Shown here: piece by piece, positions 1 to 7,846 of the stretch | Position numbering within the stretch: position 1 is the first letter of the stretch | Layout of the letters: each line of letters begins with the position of its first letter | DNA from: Lichenicola sp964236105 | GTDB taxonomy: Bacteria; Pseudomonadota; Alphaproteobacteria; Acetobacterales; Acetobacteraceae | Direction of reading: 5' to 3' | NCBI GenBank assembly: GCA_964236105.1 | Contig: CAXSBC010000001.1 | Coordinates: 186,001-250,000 of the forward strand | Length of the DNA stretch: 64,000 nucleotides | Position numbers and translations under genes: made by a program | The notes under the pieces: model-generated | Seen by the model: only the letters and a program-made list of their open reading frames with translations | The model's database searches: none | Told to the model about the DNA's origin: nothing

Positions 1-361
1 GACCGAGCGCCAGCGCGTCCAGGTTGGCGGCCAACCAGTTCGGCGCCACCTGTCCGTCGGCGTCGGTGGTGAACAGGATGCCGTCCGGTCCGGCGAGCCC
101 GGCCGCGAGCTGCATCGCCTCGCGCCGTGCGGTGCCGGCATGGGCGATCCGCGGCGGATACCGGCGTTCGGCACACAGCACCGCGAACGGCAGCGACGGG
201 GCGAGGCGTCTGACCACGTCGGCGGTGCCGTCGGTGCAGTTGTTCAGCAGCAGCACGACATGATCGAGCGCCACCCCGCGCTGCTCGCCGAGTGCGCGCA
301 GGCAGTCGCCGATGCGCTCGACCTCGTCCTTGACCGGAATCCCCGCCACGAGTGTCGGCAT
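1..361 (-). CDS. Glycosyltransferase family 2 protein, C-terminally truncated by window edge
   Basis: The first 120 residues of a leftward gene that runs off the window. The start MPTLVAGIPVKDEVERIGDC and the later FTTDADGQVAPNWL are the two hallmarks of a GT-A fold family 2 glycosyltransferase: the N-terminal nucleotide-binding strand followed by the metal-binding region (TDADG, a DxD-like motif). Such enzymes move a sugar from a nucleotide donor onto a lipid, glycan or protein acceptor at the cytoplasmic face of the membrane; the acceptor cannot be told from this fragment. ATG at 361 is preferred because homologous proteins start just before the PVKDE segment. An in-frame GTG at 385 would add eight residues. 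The gene is divergent from argG with about 190 bp between them. Confidence 0.7.
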   Translation of the reverse strand, partial: MPTLVAGIPVKDEVERIGDCLRALGEQRGVALDHVVLLLNNCTDGTADVVRRLAPSLPFAVLCAERRYPPRIAHAGTARREAMQLAAGLAGPDGILFTTDADGQVAPNWLAANLDALALG

Positions 362-554
362 CGAGGCGAGAAGGTGATCGCGCACTGGGTGGTTCCGGAG
401 CTGGGATGCAACCGGTTCTAAGCCGTTGCGATCGGCCCGGTTCCGATGCGGCCGGCTGACGATTGCTTGTGACCGGCCGGCACCTGCTTCTCCGGTGGCA
501 CACCCGGTGCTAGGGGTCGCCCGATCCGCGCCACATCGCCCCCAAGGAGCCCGC

Positions 555-1784
555 ATGGCCATCAAGGACGTCAAGAAGGTCGTGCTCGCCTATTCCGGCG
601 GCCTGGATACCAGCGTCATCCTGCGCTGGCTGCAGACCACCTATGGCTGCGAGGTGATCACCTTCACCGCCGACCTCGGCCAGGGCGAGGAGCTGGAGCC
701 GGCGCGCCGCAAGGCCGAGCTGTTCGGCGTCAAGCAGATCTTCGTCGACGACCTGCGCGACGTGTTCGTGCGCGACTTCGTGTTCCCGATGTTCCGCGCC
801 AACACGCTGTACGAGGGGCAGTACCTGCTCGGCACCGCGATCGCCCGGCCGCTGATCGCGCAGCGCCAGATCGAGATCGCCGAGATGGTCGGCGCCGATG
901 CGGTGGCGCACGGCGCGACCGGCAAGGGCAACGACCAGGTCCGCTTCGAGCTCAGCTACTACGCGCTGAAGCCCGACGTGACGGTGATCGCACCGTGGCG
1001 CGAGTGGGACCTCACCTCGCGCACCCGGCTGCTGGCCTTTGCCGAGGAGAACCAGATCCCGATCTCGCGCGACAAGCGCGGGGAGGCGCCGTTCTCGGTC
1101 GACGCGAACCTGCTGCACTCCTCGTCGGAAGGAAAGATCCTGGAAGACCCGGCGGCAGCACCGGACGAGGTGGTGTTCCAGCGCACCATCAGCCCGGAAG
1201 CGGCACCCGATATCGCCACCGAGATCACCATCGACTTCGCCCACGGCGATCCGGTGGCGGTGAACGGCGAGGCGCTGGGACCGGCGGCGCTGCTGGCCAG
1301 GCTGAACGAGCTCGGGCGGGTGAACGGCATCGGCCGGCTCGACCTGGTGGAGAACCGGTTCGTCGGCATGAAGTCGCGCGGCGTCTACGAGACGCCCGGC
1401 GGCACCATCCTGCTGAGCGCGCACCGGACCATGGAGACGATCACGCTCGACCGCGAGGCCGGCCACCTCAAGGACAGCCTGATGCCGCGCTACGCCGAGC
1501 TGATCTATAACGGCTTCTGGTTCAGCCCGGAGCGGCGGATGCTGCAGGCGCTGATCGATGCCAGCCAGGCCAGCGTGACCGGCCGGGTGCGGCTGAAGCT
1601 CTACAAGGGCAACGTAATCGCGGTCGGGCGCGAGAGCCCGAACAGCCTGTACGACACCCGCGTTGTGACGTTCGAGGACGACCAGGGCGCGTACGACCAG
1701 GTGGATGCCGCCGGCTTCATCAGGCTGAACGCGCTGCGGCTGCGGCTGGGTGCGGCTGCCGGACGCAAGGGAGGTGCGCTCTGA
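555..1784 (+). CDS. argG: Argininosuccinate synthase
   Basis: Catalyses ATP-dependent condensation of citrulline and aspartate to argininosuccinate, the penultimate step of arginine biosynthesis, in the cytoplasm. The 409-residue product has the N-type ATP pyrophosphatase loop AYSGGLDTSV at residues 12-21, the GATGKGNDQVRFE segment that binds citrulline and aspartate, and the usual family length. ATG at 555 follows a good Shine-Dalgarno sequence (AAGGAG at 544-549). The reading frame stays open upstream to 426, but that stretch encodes no family-like sequence, so the longer version is rejected. It appears to be a single-gene unit: the partial glycosyltransferase diverges on the left, and hicA begins 84 bp downstream. 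Confidence 0.97.
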   Translation: MAIKDVKKVVLAYSGGLDTSVILRWLQTTYGCEVITFTADLGQGEELEPARRKAELFGVKQIFVDDLRDVFVRDFVFPMFRANTLYEGQYLLGTAIARPLIAQRQIEIAEMVGADAVAHGATGKGNDQVRFELSYYALKPDVTVIAPWREWDLTSRTRLLAFAEENQIPISRDKRGEAPFSVDANLLHSSSEGKILEDPAAAPDEVVFQRTISPEAAPDIATEITIDFAHGDPVAVNGEALGPAALLARLNELGRVNGIGRLDLVENRFVGMKSRGVYETPGGTILLSAHRTMETITLDREAGHLKDSLMPRYAELIYNGFWFSPERRMLQALIDASQASVTGRVRLKLYKGNVIAVGRESPNSLYDTRVVTFEDDQGAYDQVDAAGFIRLNALRLRLGAAAGRKGGAL

Positions 1785-1868
1785 GCCGCCGGCCGGGCTG
1801 ACGCCTGGCTGCATACAGGCGGCCAGAACGCGCTTGGGGCCCCGGTTGGGTCGGCGCACCATGCGTGC

Positions 1869-2117
1869 ATGACCCGAAAACAGAGCATGATCTTGCGCGC
1901 AATCTATGTCGAACCCGTGCCCGACTATCTCGAATGGGAGCTGATCGCCCGCTTCCTCATGACGCTCGGATGCCGCCTGCTGGACGGCTCCGGGGCGAGG
2001 ATCCGGTTCATGCAGCGCGGCGTGGTGGGCACGTTCCAGCGCAACGGGCCGCTGATCCGGCGCCACCAGATCCTCGACGTGCGCGAGTATCTCGCCGCCG
2101 CCGGGTTCCGGCCATGA
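1869..2117 (+). CDS. hicA: HicA-family mRNA interferase toxin, atypical active-site region
   Basis: An 82-residue protein that fits the HicA double-stranded-RNA-binding fold: helix (ELIARFLMTLG), strand pair (GSGARIRF, residues 40-47; GVVGTF), then the C-terminal helix VREYLAAAGF. HicA toxins cleave mRNA and are neutralised by HicB. Relatives of the GSGSRV subtype carry an HRPHP-like stretch after the second strand; here the same place reads FQRNGP (residues 56-61), so the histidines expected there are absent and the only histidine is H66. The stop overlaps the hicB start in an ATGA (2114-2117), typical of a translationally coupled toxin-antitoxin pair. ATG 1887 is an alternative start. Assignment rests on fold pattern plus partner; activity is doubtful. 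Confidence 0.72.
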   Translation: MTRKQSMILRAIYVEPVPDYLEWELIARFLMTLGCRLLDGSGARIRFMQRGVVGTFQRNGPLIRRHQILDVREYLAAAGFRP

Positions 2118-2461
2118 CGGTGCTCAGCTGCAAGGGCTTCCAGGCCAGGATCACCTTCAACGCCGCCGACGGGCTGCTGGTGGGACGGATCGCCGGAATC
2201 ACCGACGTGGTCGGATTCCATGCCGACAGCGTCGCAGCCCTGAAGGCCGCGTTCGAGGCGGCGGTCGACGACTATGTCGAGACCTGCGAGCGCTACGCCA
2301 AGCTCCCCGAGCGCCAGTTCAGCGGCCGGGTGACGCTGCGGCTGTCGTCGGAGCTGCATGCCTCGGCGGCACTGGCCGCGGAGCTGCGGGGGATGAGCCT
2401 GAAGCGCTGGCTCGAGAACGCGATCGGCACCGCGGCGGAGGCTGATCTGGGCGTGCCGTGA
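2114..2461 (+). CDS. hicB: HicB-family antitoxin
   Basis: A 115-residue antitoxin partner for the upstream HicA. Residues 1-65 form the partial RNase-H-like HicB domain (CKGFQARITFNAADGLLVGR, then the conserved helix with DDYVETCERYAKLP). Residues 68-103 look like a DNA-binding ribbon-helix-helix: FSGRVTLRLSSELH, then a turn and GMSLKRWLENAI. The domain order suggests both toxin neutralisation and autorepression of the pair. The start overlaps the hicA stop by four bases. No operator was identified with confidence; the 84-bp gap after argG should contain the promoter. Identification as HicB is stronger than that of the toxin. Confidence 0.85.
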   Translation: MTVLSCKGFQARITFNAADGLLVGRIAGITDVVGFHADSVAALKAAFEAAVDDYVETCERYAKLPERQFSGRVTLRLSSELHASAALAAELRGMSLKRWLENAIGTAAEADLGVP

Positions 2462-2840
2462 CGGTGCCGGGTCGATCCTGAGCCCCGGCCGCCGCGGTTC
2501 GCACAAGCCGGCATTCTGGCACCGCACACGGGCATGCTGCCTGCAGTTTCGTTGCGTTATGATAACATGATCGCTCATGCCATGCAGCCATGCCAGGAGG
2601 TGAGACGCGCCCTGCGGACCTGGCCGGTGACGATGCTTCCGAGGCCGGTCTCTCATGGCCGGACACGACCCCGGCGCATGAGACGATTCCGCCCTGCGGA
2701 CGCCGACCTATCGAGATGTTTTTCGCTTTGACGCGAATTTATGGTGACCACAACTCGGTCATTCGCTAAGCCGATCATATCGTTCGATCGTGGAACGATC
2801 TTATCCCGCAACTGCTCGATCGCACTGCTCCAGGGGTTCC
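2462..2840. other. Intergenic region upstream of the Hint-domain gene
   Basis: A 379-bp stretch with no convincing gene. It is locally richer in A and T than its surroundings, as expected for a promoter region. It contains a perfect 5-bp dyad around one base (GTTATGATAAC, 2556-2566) and a longer inverted repeat described separately at 2779-2799. A short open frame at 2534-2731 has no recognisable domain and no plausible ribosome-binding site and was not called. Confidence 0.5.
2779..2799 (+). promoter_or_regulatory. Inverted repeat in the leader of the Hint-domain gene
   Basis: ATCGTTC (2779-2785) and GAACGAT (2793-2799) are perfect 7-bp inverted arms around a 7-base centre. The element lies about 40 bp upstream of the ATG at 2841, so it may be an operator or a hairpin in the 5' untranslated region. 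No T-tract follows, so a terminator is unlikely. No binding protein can be named. Confidence 0.4.
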
Positions 2841-4973
2841 ATGGCCAACACCTATGTCACCGAGACGCTCAAGAACGCGGTGTTCAGCGACGGCTCCATC
2901 CTGAGCGGCACCTACACGGCCGAATACAATGCCAGCGGCGGGTTGATCGCCATCGTCAATCCGAGCTTCATCATCACGCCGACCAGCGGGGTCGCGACCA
3001 GCTTCACCAGCGCCAAGGTCGCCACGACGAGCGGGTCGTTCGAGCTGACCGCCGCCACCGGCAGCAACACGAGCTATTCGACCCTGAACATCGACTGGTC
3101 CGGCGAGACGCCGACGACGCTGAACGCCACCAGCGGCACCGCCGCGACGACGGTCACGAACTCCGTCGGCACCGTACTGTCCCTGACCGGCACCGGCACC
3201 GTCACCAGCGTGACCGACCAGAGCATCACCACCTCCATCAGCGGCGCGGCCTTCGCCGACGGGGCGACGCTGTCCGGCACCTGGACCGCCACCTACGATC
3301 CCAACGGCTTCCTGCTGGCCATCCAGAACGCCAGCTTCACCGTCACCGGACCGGGCGGCACCAACACCTTCACCAACATGGGAACGCTTCCCTACGCCGA
3401 CGATCCGACGGCGAGCGGCTTCACCTCCTATGAGATGCACAGCCTGTCGACGACCGGCACCGGCAGCTACAACAGCCTCTATGTCGACTGGAAGACCGAG
3501 AACCCGAGCTCCTTCTACGAAGGCAGCCCCTCGCTCTTCACGTCGGTCAAGAATTCCGGCTCGGCCACGCCGACCGCGTCGATCCGCCTGGTCAGCGACG
3601 GCAGCAGCGGCGGCGGCTCCACGCCCGTCATCACCGGCCTGTCCAGCACCGAAAGCGGCACCGACACCACCGTCATCGTGCCGTTCTCCGGCGTCACGGT
3701 GACCGACGCCGACCCGGCGACCAGTGCCACGATCGTGCTGGACGTGGGCGGCGTGGCGAGCGATGCGAACGGCGTGCTCAGCGGCGCCAACCTGACCGAG
3801 ACCGCAGCCGGCACCTACAGCCTCGCCGTGACCACGCCGGCCAGCCTGACCAGCGAGCTGCAGGCGCTGAAGTTCACCCCCGCGATCGGCGAGGTCCTCA
3901 GCGGCAGGACCGTCTCGACAAGGATCGACCTCGCCATCAACGACACCGACGGCTCGGCGTCGGCCAGCACCGTGCTGACCGAGACGGCCACCTGCTTCCT
4001 GCGCGGCACCCTGATCGCCACCCCGTCCGGCGAGGTGGCGGTCGAGACGCTGGGCGCGGGCGACATGGTGAGCGTGCTCGAGGACGGCGTCTGGGTCGGC
4101 CGGCCGATCGCCTGGGCCGGCCACGGCCGCATGGAGGCCGCGCGTCACGACCACCGCGACGAGGCCTTCCCGGTGCGCATCCGCGCGGATGCCTTCGCCG
4201 CCGGCCAGCCCTCACGCGACCTGCTGGTGACGCAGGAGCACTGCATCCTCACCGACGCGGGCCTCATCCCGGCACGCATGCTGGTGAACGGCGCCTCGAT
4301 CCTGATCGACCGCAGCCTGCCGGAGTATGATTTCTTCCATGTCGAGCTCGGATGCCACGGCATCCTGTCGTCCGATGGCCTGACCACCGAGAGCTATCTC
4401 GACACCGGCAACCGCGCCATGTTCGCCGGTGCAGGCGAGGGCGTCCCGGGCGGCCGGGGGCTGGCCATGGCGGCGCCGCTGGCGGTGGCCCGCGCGCTGG
4501 TGGAGCCGATCTGGAACCGCCTCGCCGCACGCGCCCGCGCGCTCGGGCTCGACGACGGCAACCCGGTCCGGACGATCACCGACCAGCCTGGCCTGCGGCT
4601 GCTGCTCGAATGCGGCACCGAGCTCGCCGCCTGCTGGCACGACGCGCAGCGCCACATGTTCCGGATCCCGAGGGACGCCAGGCCGGTGCGCCTGCTGTCG
4701 CGGGCCGCCGTGCCGGCCGAGACGATCGGGCCGTTCGTCGACGACCGGCGCAGTCTGGGAGTCGCCGTCGACCGGCTGGTGCTGTGGAGCGGGCTGAACG
4801 CGACGGTGGTTCCCGCCGCCAGGCTGGCGCTCGATGGATGGCACCGTCCGGAAGGCACGCACCGCTGGACCAACGGCAACGCCGCACTCGACCTGCCGCG
4901 CGCCGACGCGGACACCTACCTCGACGTCCACGTCTCGGCGACGCTGCCCTATGCCGAGGCCCTCGCCGGCTGA
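2841..4973 (+). CDS. Secreted repeat protein with Hint (Hedgehog/intein-type) domain
   Basis: A 710-residue protein. Residues about 15-105 and 137-250 are two related beta-rich repeats, each opening with an LSG(T)YTA/LSGTWTA segment and a SGGLIAI or NGFLLAI strand. Residues about 255-380 form a cadherin-like/Ig-type Ser-Thr-rich region. A Hint domain starts at C385 (CFLRGTLIATPSG) and includes LVTQEHCIL; a conserved C-terminal region follows. Hint domains of this bacterial type (Hint_2) resemble autoprocessing Hedgehog and intein modules, but no C-terminal splice junction or extein follows, so cleavage rather than splicing would be expected. There is no classical signal peptide at ATG 2841, so a type I or other non-Sec route is inferred. 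Extension to 2790 adds only unlikely sequence. Role unknown; surface or adhesin-like is a guess. Confidence 0.85.
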   Translation: MANTYVTETLKNAVFSDGSILSGTYTAEYNASGGLIAIVNPSFIITPTSGVATSFTSAKVATTSGSFELTAATGSNTSYSTLNIDWSGETPTTLNATSGTAATTVTNSVGTVLSLTGTGTVTSVTDQSITTSISGAAFADGATLSGTWTATYDPNGFLLAIQNASFTVTGPGGTNTFTNMGTLPYADDPTASGFTSYEMHSLSTTGTGSYNSLYVDWKTENPSSFYEGSPSLFTSVKNSGSATPTASIRLVSDGSSGGGSTPVITGLSSTESGTDTTVIVPFSGVTVTDADPATSATIVLDVGGVASDANGVLSGANLTETAAGTYSLAVTTPASLTSELQALKFTPAIGEVLSGRTVSTRIDLAINDTDGSASASTVLTETATCFLRGTLIATPSGEVAVETLGAGDMVSVLEDGVWVGRPIAWAGHGRMEAARHDHRDEAFPVRIRADAFAAGQPSRDLLVTQEHCILTDAGLIPARMLVNGASILIDRSLPEYDFFHVELGCHGILSSDGLTTESYLDTGNRAMFAGAGEGVPGGRGLAMAAPLAVARALVEPIWNRLAARARALGLDDGNPVRTITDQPGLRLLLECGTELAACWHDAQRHMFRIPRDARPVRLLSRAAVPAETIGPFVDDRRSLGVAVDRLVLWSGLNATVVPAARLALDGWHRPEGTHRWTNGNAALDLPRADADTYLDVHVSATLPYAEALAG

Positions 4974-5030
4974 GGCCGGCGGTCCGGACGGCGTCGCCCC
5001 GACCAGGCTCCGGGGACAGGGCGCCCCGGG

Positions 5031-7088
5031 TCAGCCCTGCAGCGCGACCGAGATCTTGTCGAGCAGCTTGGCACTGCGGAACGGCTTGAGCAGGATGCCG
5101 CTCTCGGCGACGTCGCCCAGCTCCGTCAGGTCGGCGTAGCCGGTGACGAACAGCACCTTCAGGCCCGACTGCCACTGGCGCGCGGCGCAGGCGAGCTCGA
5201 AGCCGTTCATGCCGGGCATGGCGTAGTCGGTGACCATCAGATCGACCGGGCCCGCGTCATGCAGGCGGTCGAGGGCGTCCTGGCCGCTCGCGGCCTCGAT
5301 CACGCGGTAGCCGGCCTCGGCGACGATGGTGCTGGTGACCTCGCGCACGGCGAGGTCGTCATCGACCAGCAGCACCAGCCGGTCCGGCCGCAGGGCTGCC
5401 GGCAACGGCCGGATCTCGGGAGGGCCGGCCGCGCCGGGCTGGAGCGGCGGCTGGCGATCGGGCTCGGAGCTGGCCCGAGGCAGCAGGATGGCGACGCAGG
5501 TGCCCTCGCGCGGCGCCGAGCGAAGGGTGACGATGCCGCCTGACTGCCGGGCGAAGCCATAGACCTGCGCCAGGCCGAGGCCGGAGCCCTTGCCGGGCGG
5601 CTTGGTGGTGAAGAACGGCTCGAAGGCGCGTGCCAGCACCTGCGGGGACATGCCGCAGCCGGTGTCGGTGACGGAGATCTCCACGAAGTCGCCGGCGCCG
5701 GGCAGGCCGAGCGCGCCGGCCTGCCCGGCATCGACGGCCCGGTTGCGGGTGGCCACGGTGACGGTGCCGCCGGCATCCATCGCGTCGAGCGCGTTGAACG
5801 CCAGATTGAGCATCATGCGCCCGATCTGGGTGCGGTCGACGAAGGCCGGCCACAGGCCGGGTTCCAGCACCGCCTCGACCTCGAGCCCGCCGCCGATCGC
5901 GGCGGGCAGCAGCTCGCGCAGCTCGGCGACGGCCCGGTTCAGATCGGTCGATACCGGCTCCAGGCGCTGGCGCCGGGCGAACGCCAGCAGCTGGCGGGTC
6001 AGGGCGCCGCCGCGCTCGGCAGCCTGGCGCAGCGCCGCGAGCCGGGCGCAGTCGCGCTCGTCGGGACGGGCGGAGGCTTCGAGAAACTCGACGTTGCCGA
6101 TGATGACGGTCAGCAGGTTGTTGAAATCGTGCGCCACGCCGGAGGTGAACTGGCCCACCGCCTCGATGCGCTCGGCCTCGGCACGGCGCGCCGCGGCGCT
6201 GCAGTGATCCGCGGTCGCCTCCCGCAGGCGGCGCTCGGCCTGCTCGCATCGCGCCGTCTCGGCCAGGCGCGCCTCGACCAGCGTGTCGATCTCGGTGCAG
6301 GCGCCGGCCCAGTGCATCACGCGGCCCTCGGCATCGCGCAGCGGCACGGCGCGGGTCCTGAACCAGCGATAGCGACCGTCGCGATGGCGGAAGCGATGAT
6401 CGATCTCGAACGGCCGCTGCTCGGCGAGCGCGGTGATCCACCGGCGGCCGGCCATGTCGCGGTCGTCGGGGTGCATCCTCCGGTCGAGCCAGGCCCGGCC
6501 CGTTCCGGCCGCATCCGGCTCGACGGGATAGTCGGCCCATTGCAGGCCGAGCGGCTCGCAGCTGCCGTCGCACCGGCTGGTGAAGAGCAGGGTCGGCAGC
6601 GCCTCGATCAGCCTGACGGCGTCCCAGCTGCGGACGACGCCGCGCGCCAGGATCTCGATCGCCTCCAGCCGCGCGCCGCCGGCGGCATTCGGCTGGCTCC
6701 AGCCGGCGATCAGGACCCCGAACGGCGCCGGGGCGCCGAGCGGCAGCACGGCGAGCGAGCGCAGCGTGCTGGCGCGGAACCGGCCGGGGCCGAGCAGCTC
6801 GCTGGTGCCGACGTCGGGCACCAGCAGGGCGCGGCGCTGCTCGATCGCCAGGGACGCGAGACCGGTGTCGCGCAGCAGTTCGTGCCCGGGTGCGGGCGGG
6901 CCGGCATCCTCGGCTGCGGGACAGAGGCCGTGCGGATCGCGCAGCATCAGGCAGATCCCGTCGCACTCCGTCGCCAGACGGCCGGTCTCGCGCAGCAGCG
7001 CCAGGATGCAGCCGGTGTCGCGCGCGGCGCCCAGGCGCTCGATGGTCGCGAGCAGGGCCTGGCTGCCGCCGGGGACGGACGCGTCCAT
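5031..7088 (-). CDS. Hybrid histidine kinase: GAF-PAS-HisKA-HATPase-receiver
   Basis: A 685-residue cytoplasmic sensor with no membrane segments. In order: GAF-like domain (about 1-165), PAS domain of PAS_3 type (about 170-270, with HRFRHRDGRYRWFRTRAV), dimerisation/phosphoacceptor helix (H320 in SGVAHDFNNLL), HATPase_c with N box (NALDAMDAGG), DTGCGM and GSGLGLAQVYG, then a C-terminal receiver starting near residue 570 with acidic pair in VDDD and phosphoacceptor D621 (TDYAMPGMNG), ending with the LLKPF lysine. The signal is not readable from sequence. The ATG at 7088 shares one base with the tdk stop (TGATG), so it is probably translated from the tdk transcript. The frame stays open through tdk, but only the part from 7088 is protein-like. 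Confidence 0.93.
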   Translation of the reverse strand: MDASVPGGSQALLATIERLGAARDTGCILALLRETGRLATECDGICLMLRDPHGLCPAAEDAGPPAPGHELLRDTGLASLAIEQRRALLVPDVGTSELLGPGRFRASTLRSLAVLPLGAPAPFGVLIAGWSQPNAAGGARLEAIEILARGVVRSWDAVRLIEALPTLLFTSRCDGSCEPLGLQWADYPVEPDAAGTGRAWLDRRMHPDDRDMAGRRWITALAEQRPFEIDHRFRHRDGRYRWFRTRAVPLRDAEGRVMHWAGACTEIDTLVEARLAETARCEQAERRLREATADHCSAAARRAEAERIEAVGQFTSGVAHDFNNLLTVIIGNVEFLEASARPDERDCARLAALRQAAERGGALTRQLLAFARRQRLEPVSTDLNRAVAELRELLPAAIGGGLEVEAVLEPGLWPAFVDRTQIGRMMLNLAFNALDAMDAGGTVTVATRNRAVDAGQAGALGLPGAGDFVEISVTDTGCGMSPQVLARAFEPFFTTKPPGKGSGLGLAQVYGFARQSGGIVTLRSAPREGTCVAILLPRASSEPDRQPPLQPGAAGPPEIRPLPAALRPDRLVLLVDDDLAVREVTSTIVAEAGYRVIEAASGQDALDRLHDAGPVDLMVTDYAMPGMNGFELACAARQWQSGLKVLFVTGYADLTELGDVAESGILLKPFRSAKLLDKISVALQG

Positions 7089-7687
7089 CAGCCGGCCGCC
7101 TTGGCCGGGCGGGCAGCGGCCGGCATCGGATCCGACGCCTGCTCGGGCGCCGTCCAGTGCAGATCGCAGCGCGCCTGGTAGAGGTCGTCGTCGCCGAGCT
7201 CGAGCAGCAGGCCGGTCTCGCAGCGCTTGGCCGTCCACGGCGCCGGGGCGTCGCAGATATGGCAGCGCGCGCAGAGCGACACGCGACGATCGGCCTGCCG
7301 TGCCAGCCGGACGATGACGTCGAAGGGCCGGCGCAGGTAGTCGGTGTCGAGCCCGCCCACCGCCACCTGCGCGCCGCCGGCGACCGCCCGGGCGATATCC
7401 TCGACGATGTCGCCCGCATAATGCGGCGCCACCATGAACTGCACCTCGTCGATCACCAGCGCCCGACGGGACGCGGCCTGCTCCGGCCAGGCGGAGACGG
7501 GCATGGCGGCGATGCGCGAGCCGTCGCGGCTGGAGATCATCGCCGCCCCGTCGCGGCTGTCGAAGGCGGGCTTGAGCACCAGCACGTCGTCGCCGTGGGC
7601 GAGAGCGTGGGCGATCAGGGACGAGGACTTGCCGGCAAACATCGGACCGGTCAGCAGCAGCAACTCCCCCGTCCGAGACCCGTCCAT
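7088..7687 (-). CDS. tdk: Thymidine kinase (type II)
   Basis: Phosphorylates thymidine to dTMP with ATP in the pyrimidine salvage pathway. The 199-residue protein has the P-loop GPMFAGKS (14-21), the Walker B/catalytic segment VIDEVQF (E81), the lasso-region LCARCHIC with C139, C142 and C145, and RCDLHW with C174 and H177 as likely zinc ligands. Length and order match the tetrameric bacterial/TK1 family. ATG at 7687 is preceded by a GGGAGGGG Shine-Dalgarno tract. It overlaps the downstream hybrid histidine kinase by one base and is divergent from trpS. Since thyX is also in this window, salvage and de novo dTMP routes coexist. Confidence 0.95.
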   Translation of the reverse strand: MDGSRTGELLLLTGPMFAGKSSSLIAHALAHGDDVLVLKPAFDSRDGAAMISSRDGSRIAAMPVSAWPEQAASRRALVIDEVQFMVAPHYAGDIVEDIARAVAGGAQVAVGGLDTDYLRRPFDVIVRLARQADRRVSLCARCHICDAPAPWTAKRCETGLLLELGDDDLYQARCDLHWTAPEQASDPMPAAARPAKAAG

Positions 7688-7846
7688 GCCCCCTCCCAAT
7701 TTTGATACGCCCCGTGCATAGCGTGAGCCAGCGCGGCCGCCCATGGCGAACAACCCCCTGCGCGGCCACCTCGCGCGCACGTGAGAGACAGGCGCACGGC
7801 GCGGCGCTCTTGACCCGCCGCCGGCGGAAGCCGGACAAGGTCGCCC

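Noticed and set aside
2534..2731. 65-codon frame between hicB and the Hint gene
   Set aside because: Starts without a plausible ribosome-binding site and gives no recognisable sequence; region is better read as a leader.
3993..4430. True intein in the Hint-domain protein
   Set aside because: No C-terminal His-Asn splice junction followed by Cys/Ser/Thr and no host extein family are visible; domain order fits the Hint_2 secreted type.
4998..5020. CCCCG...CGGGG hairpin between the Hint gene and the hybrid kinase as a terminator
   Set aside because: Only a 5-bp stem, no T-tract, and similar chance hairpins are frequent in this GC-rich sequence.
5031..7838. 935-codon tdk-region/histidine kinase fusion frame
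   Set aside because: The part upstream of 7088 is tdk read out of frame; the kinase begins at the ATG overlapping the tdk stop.
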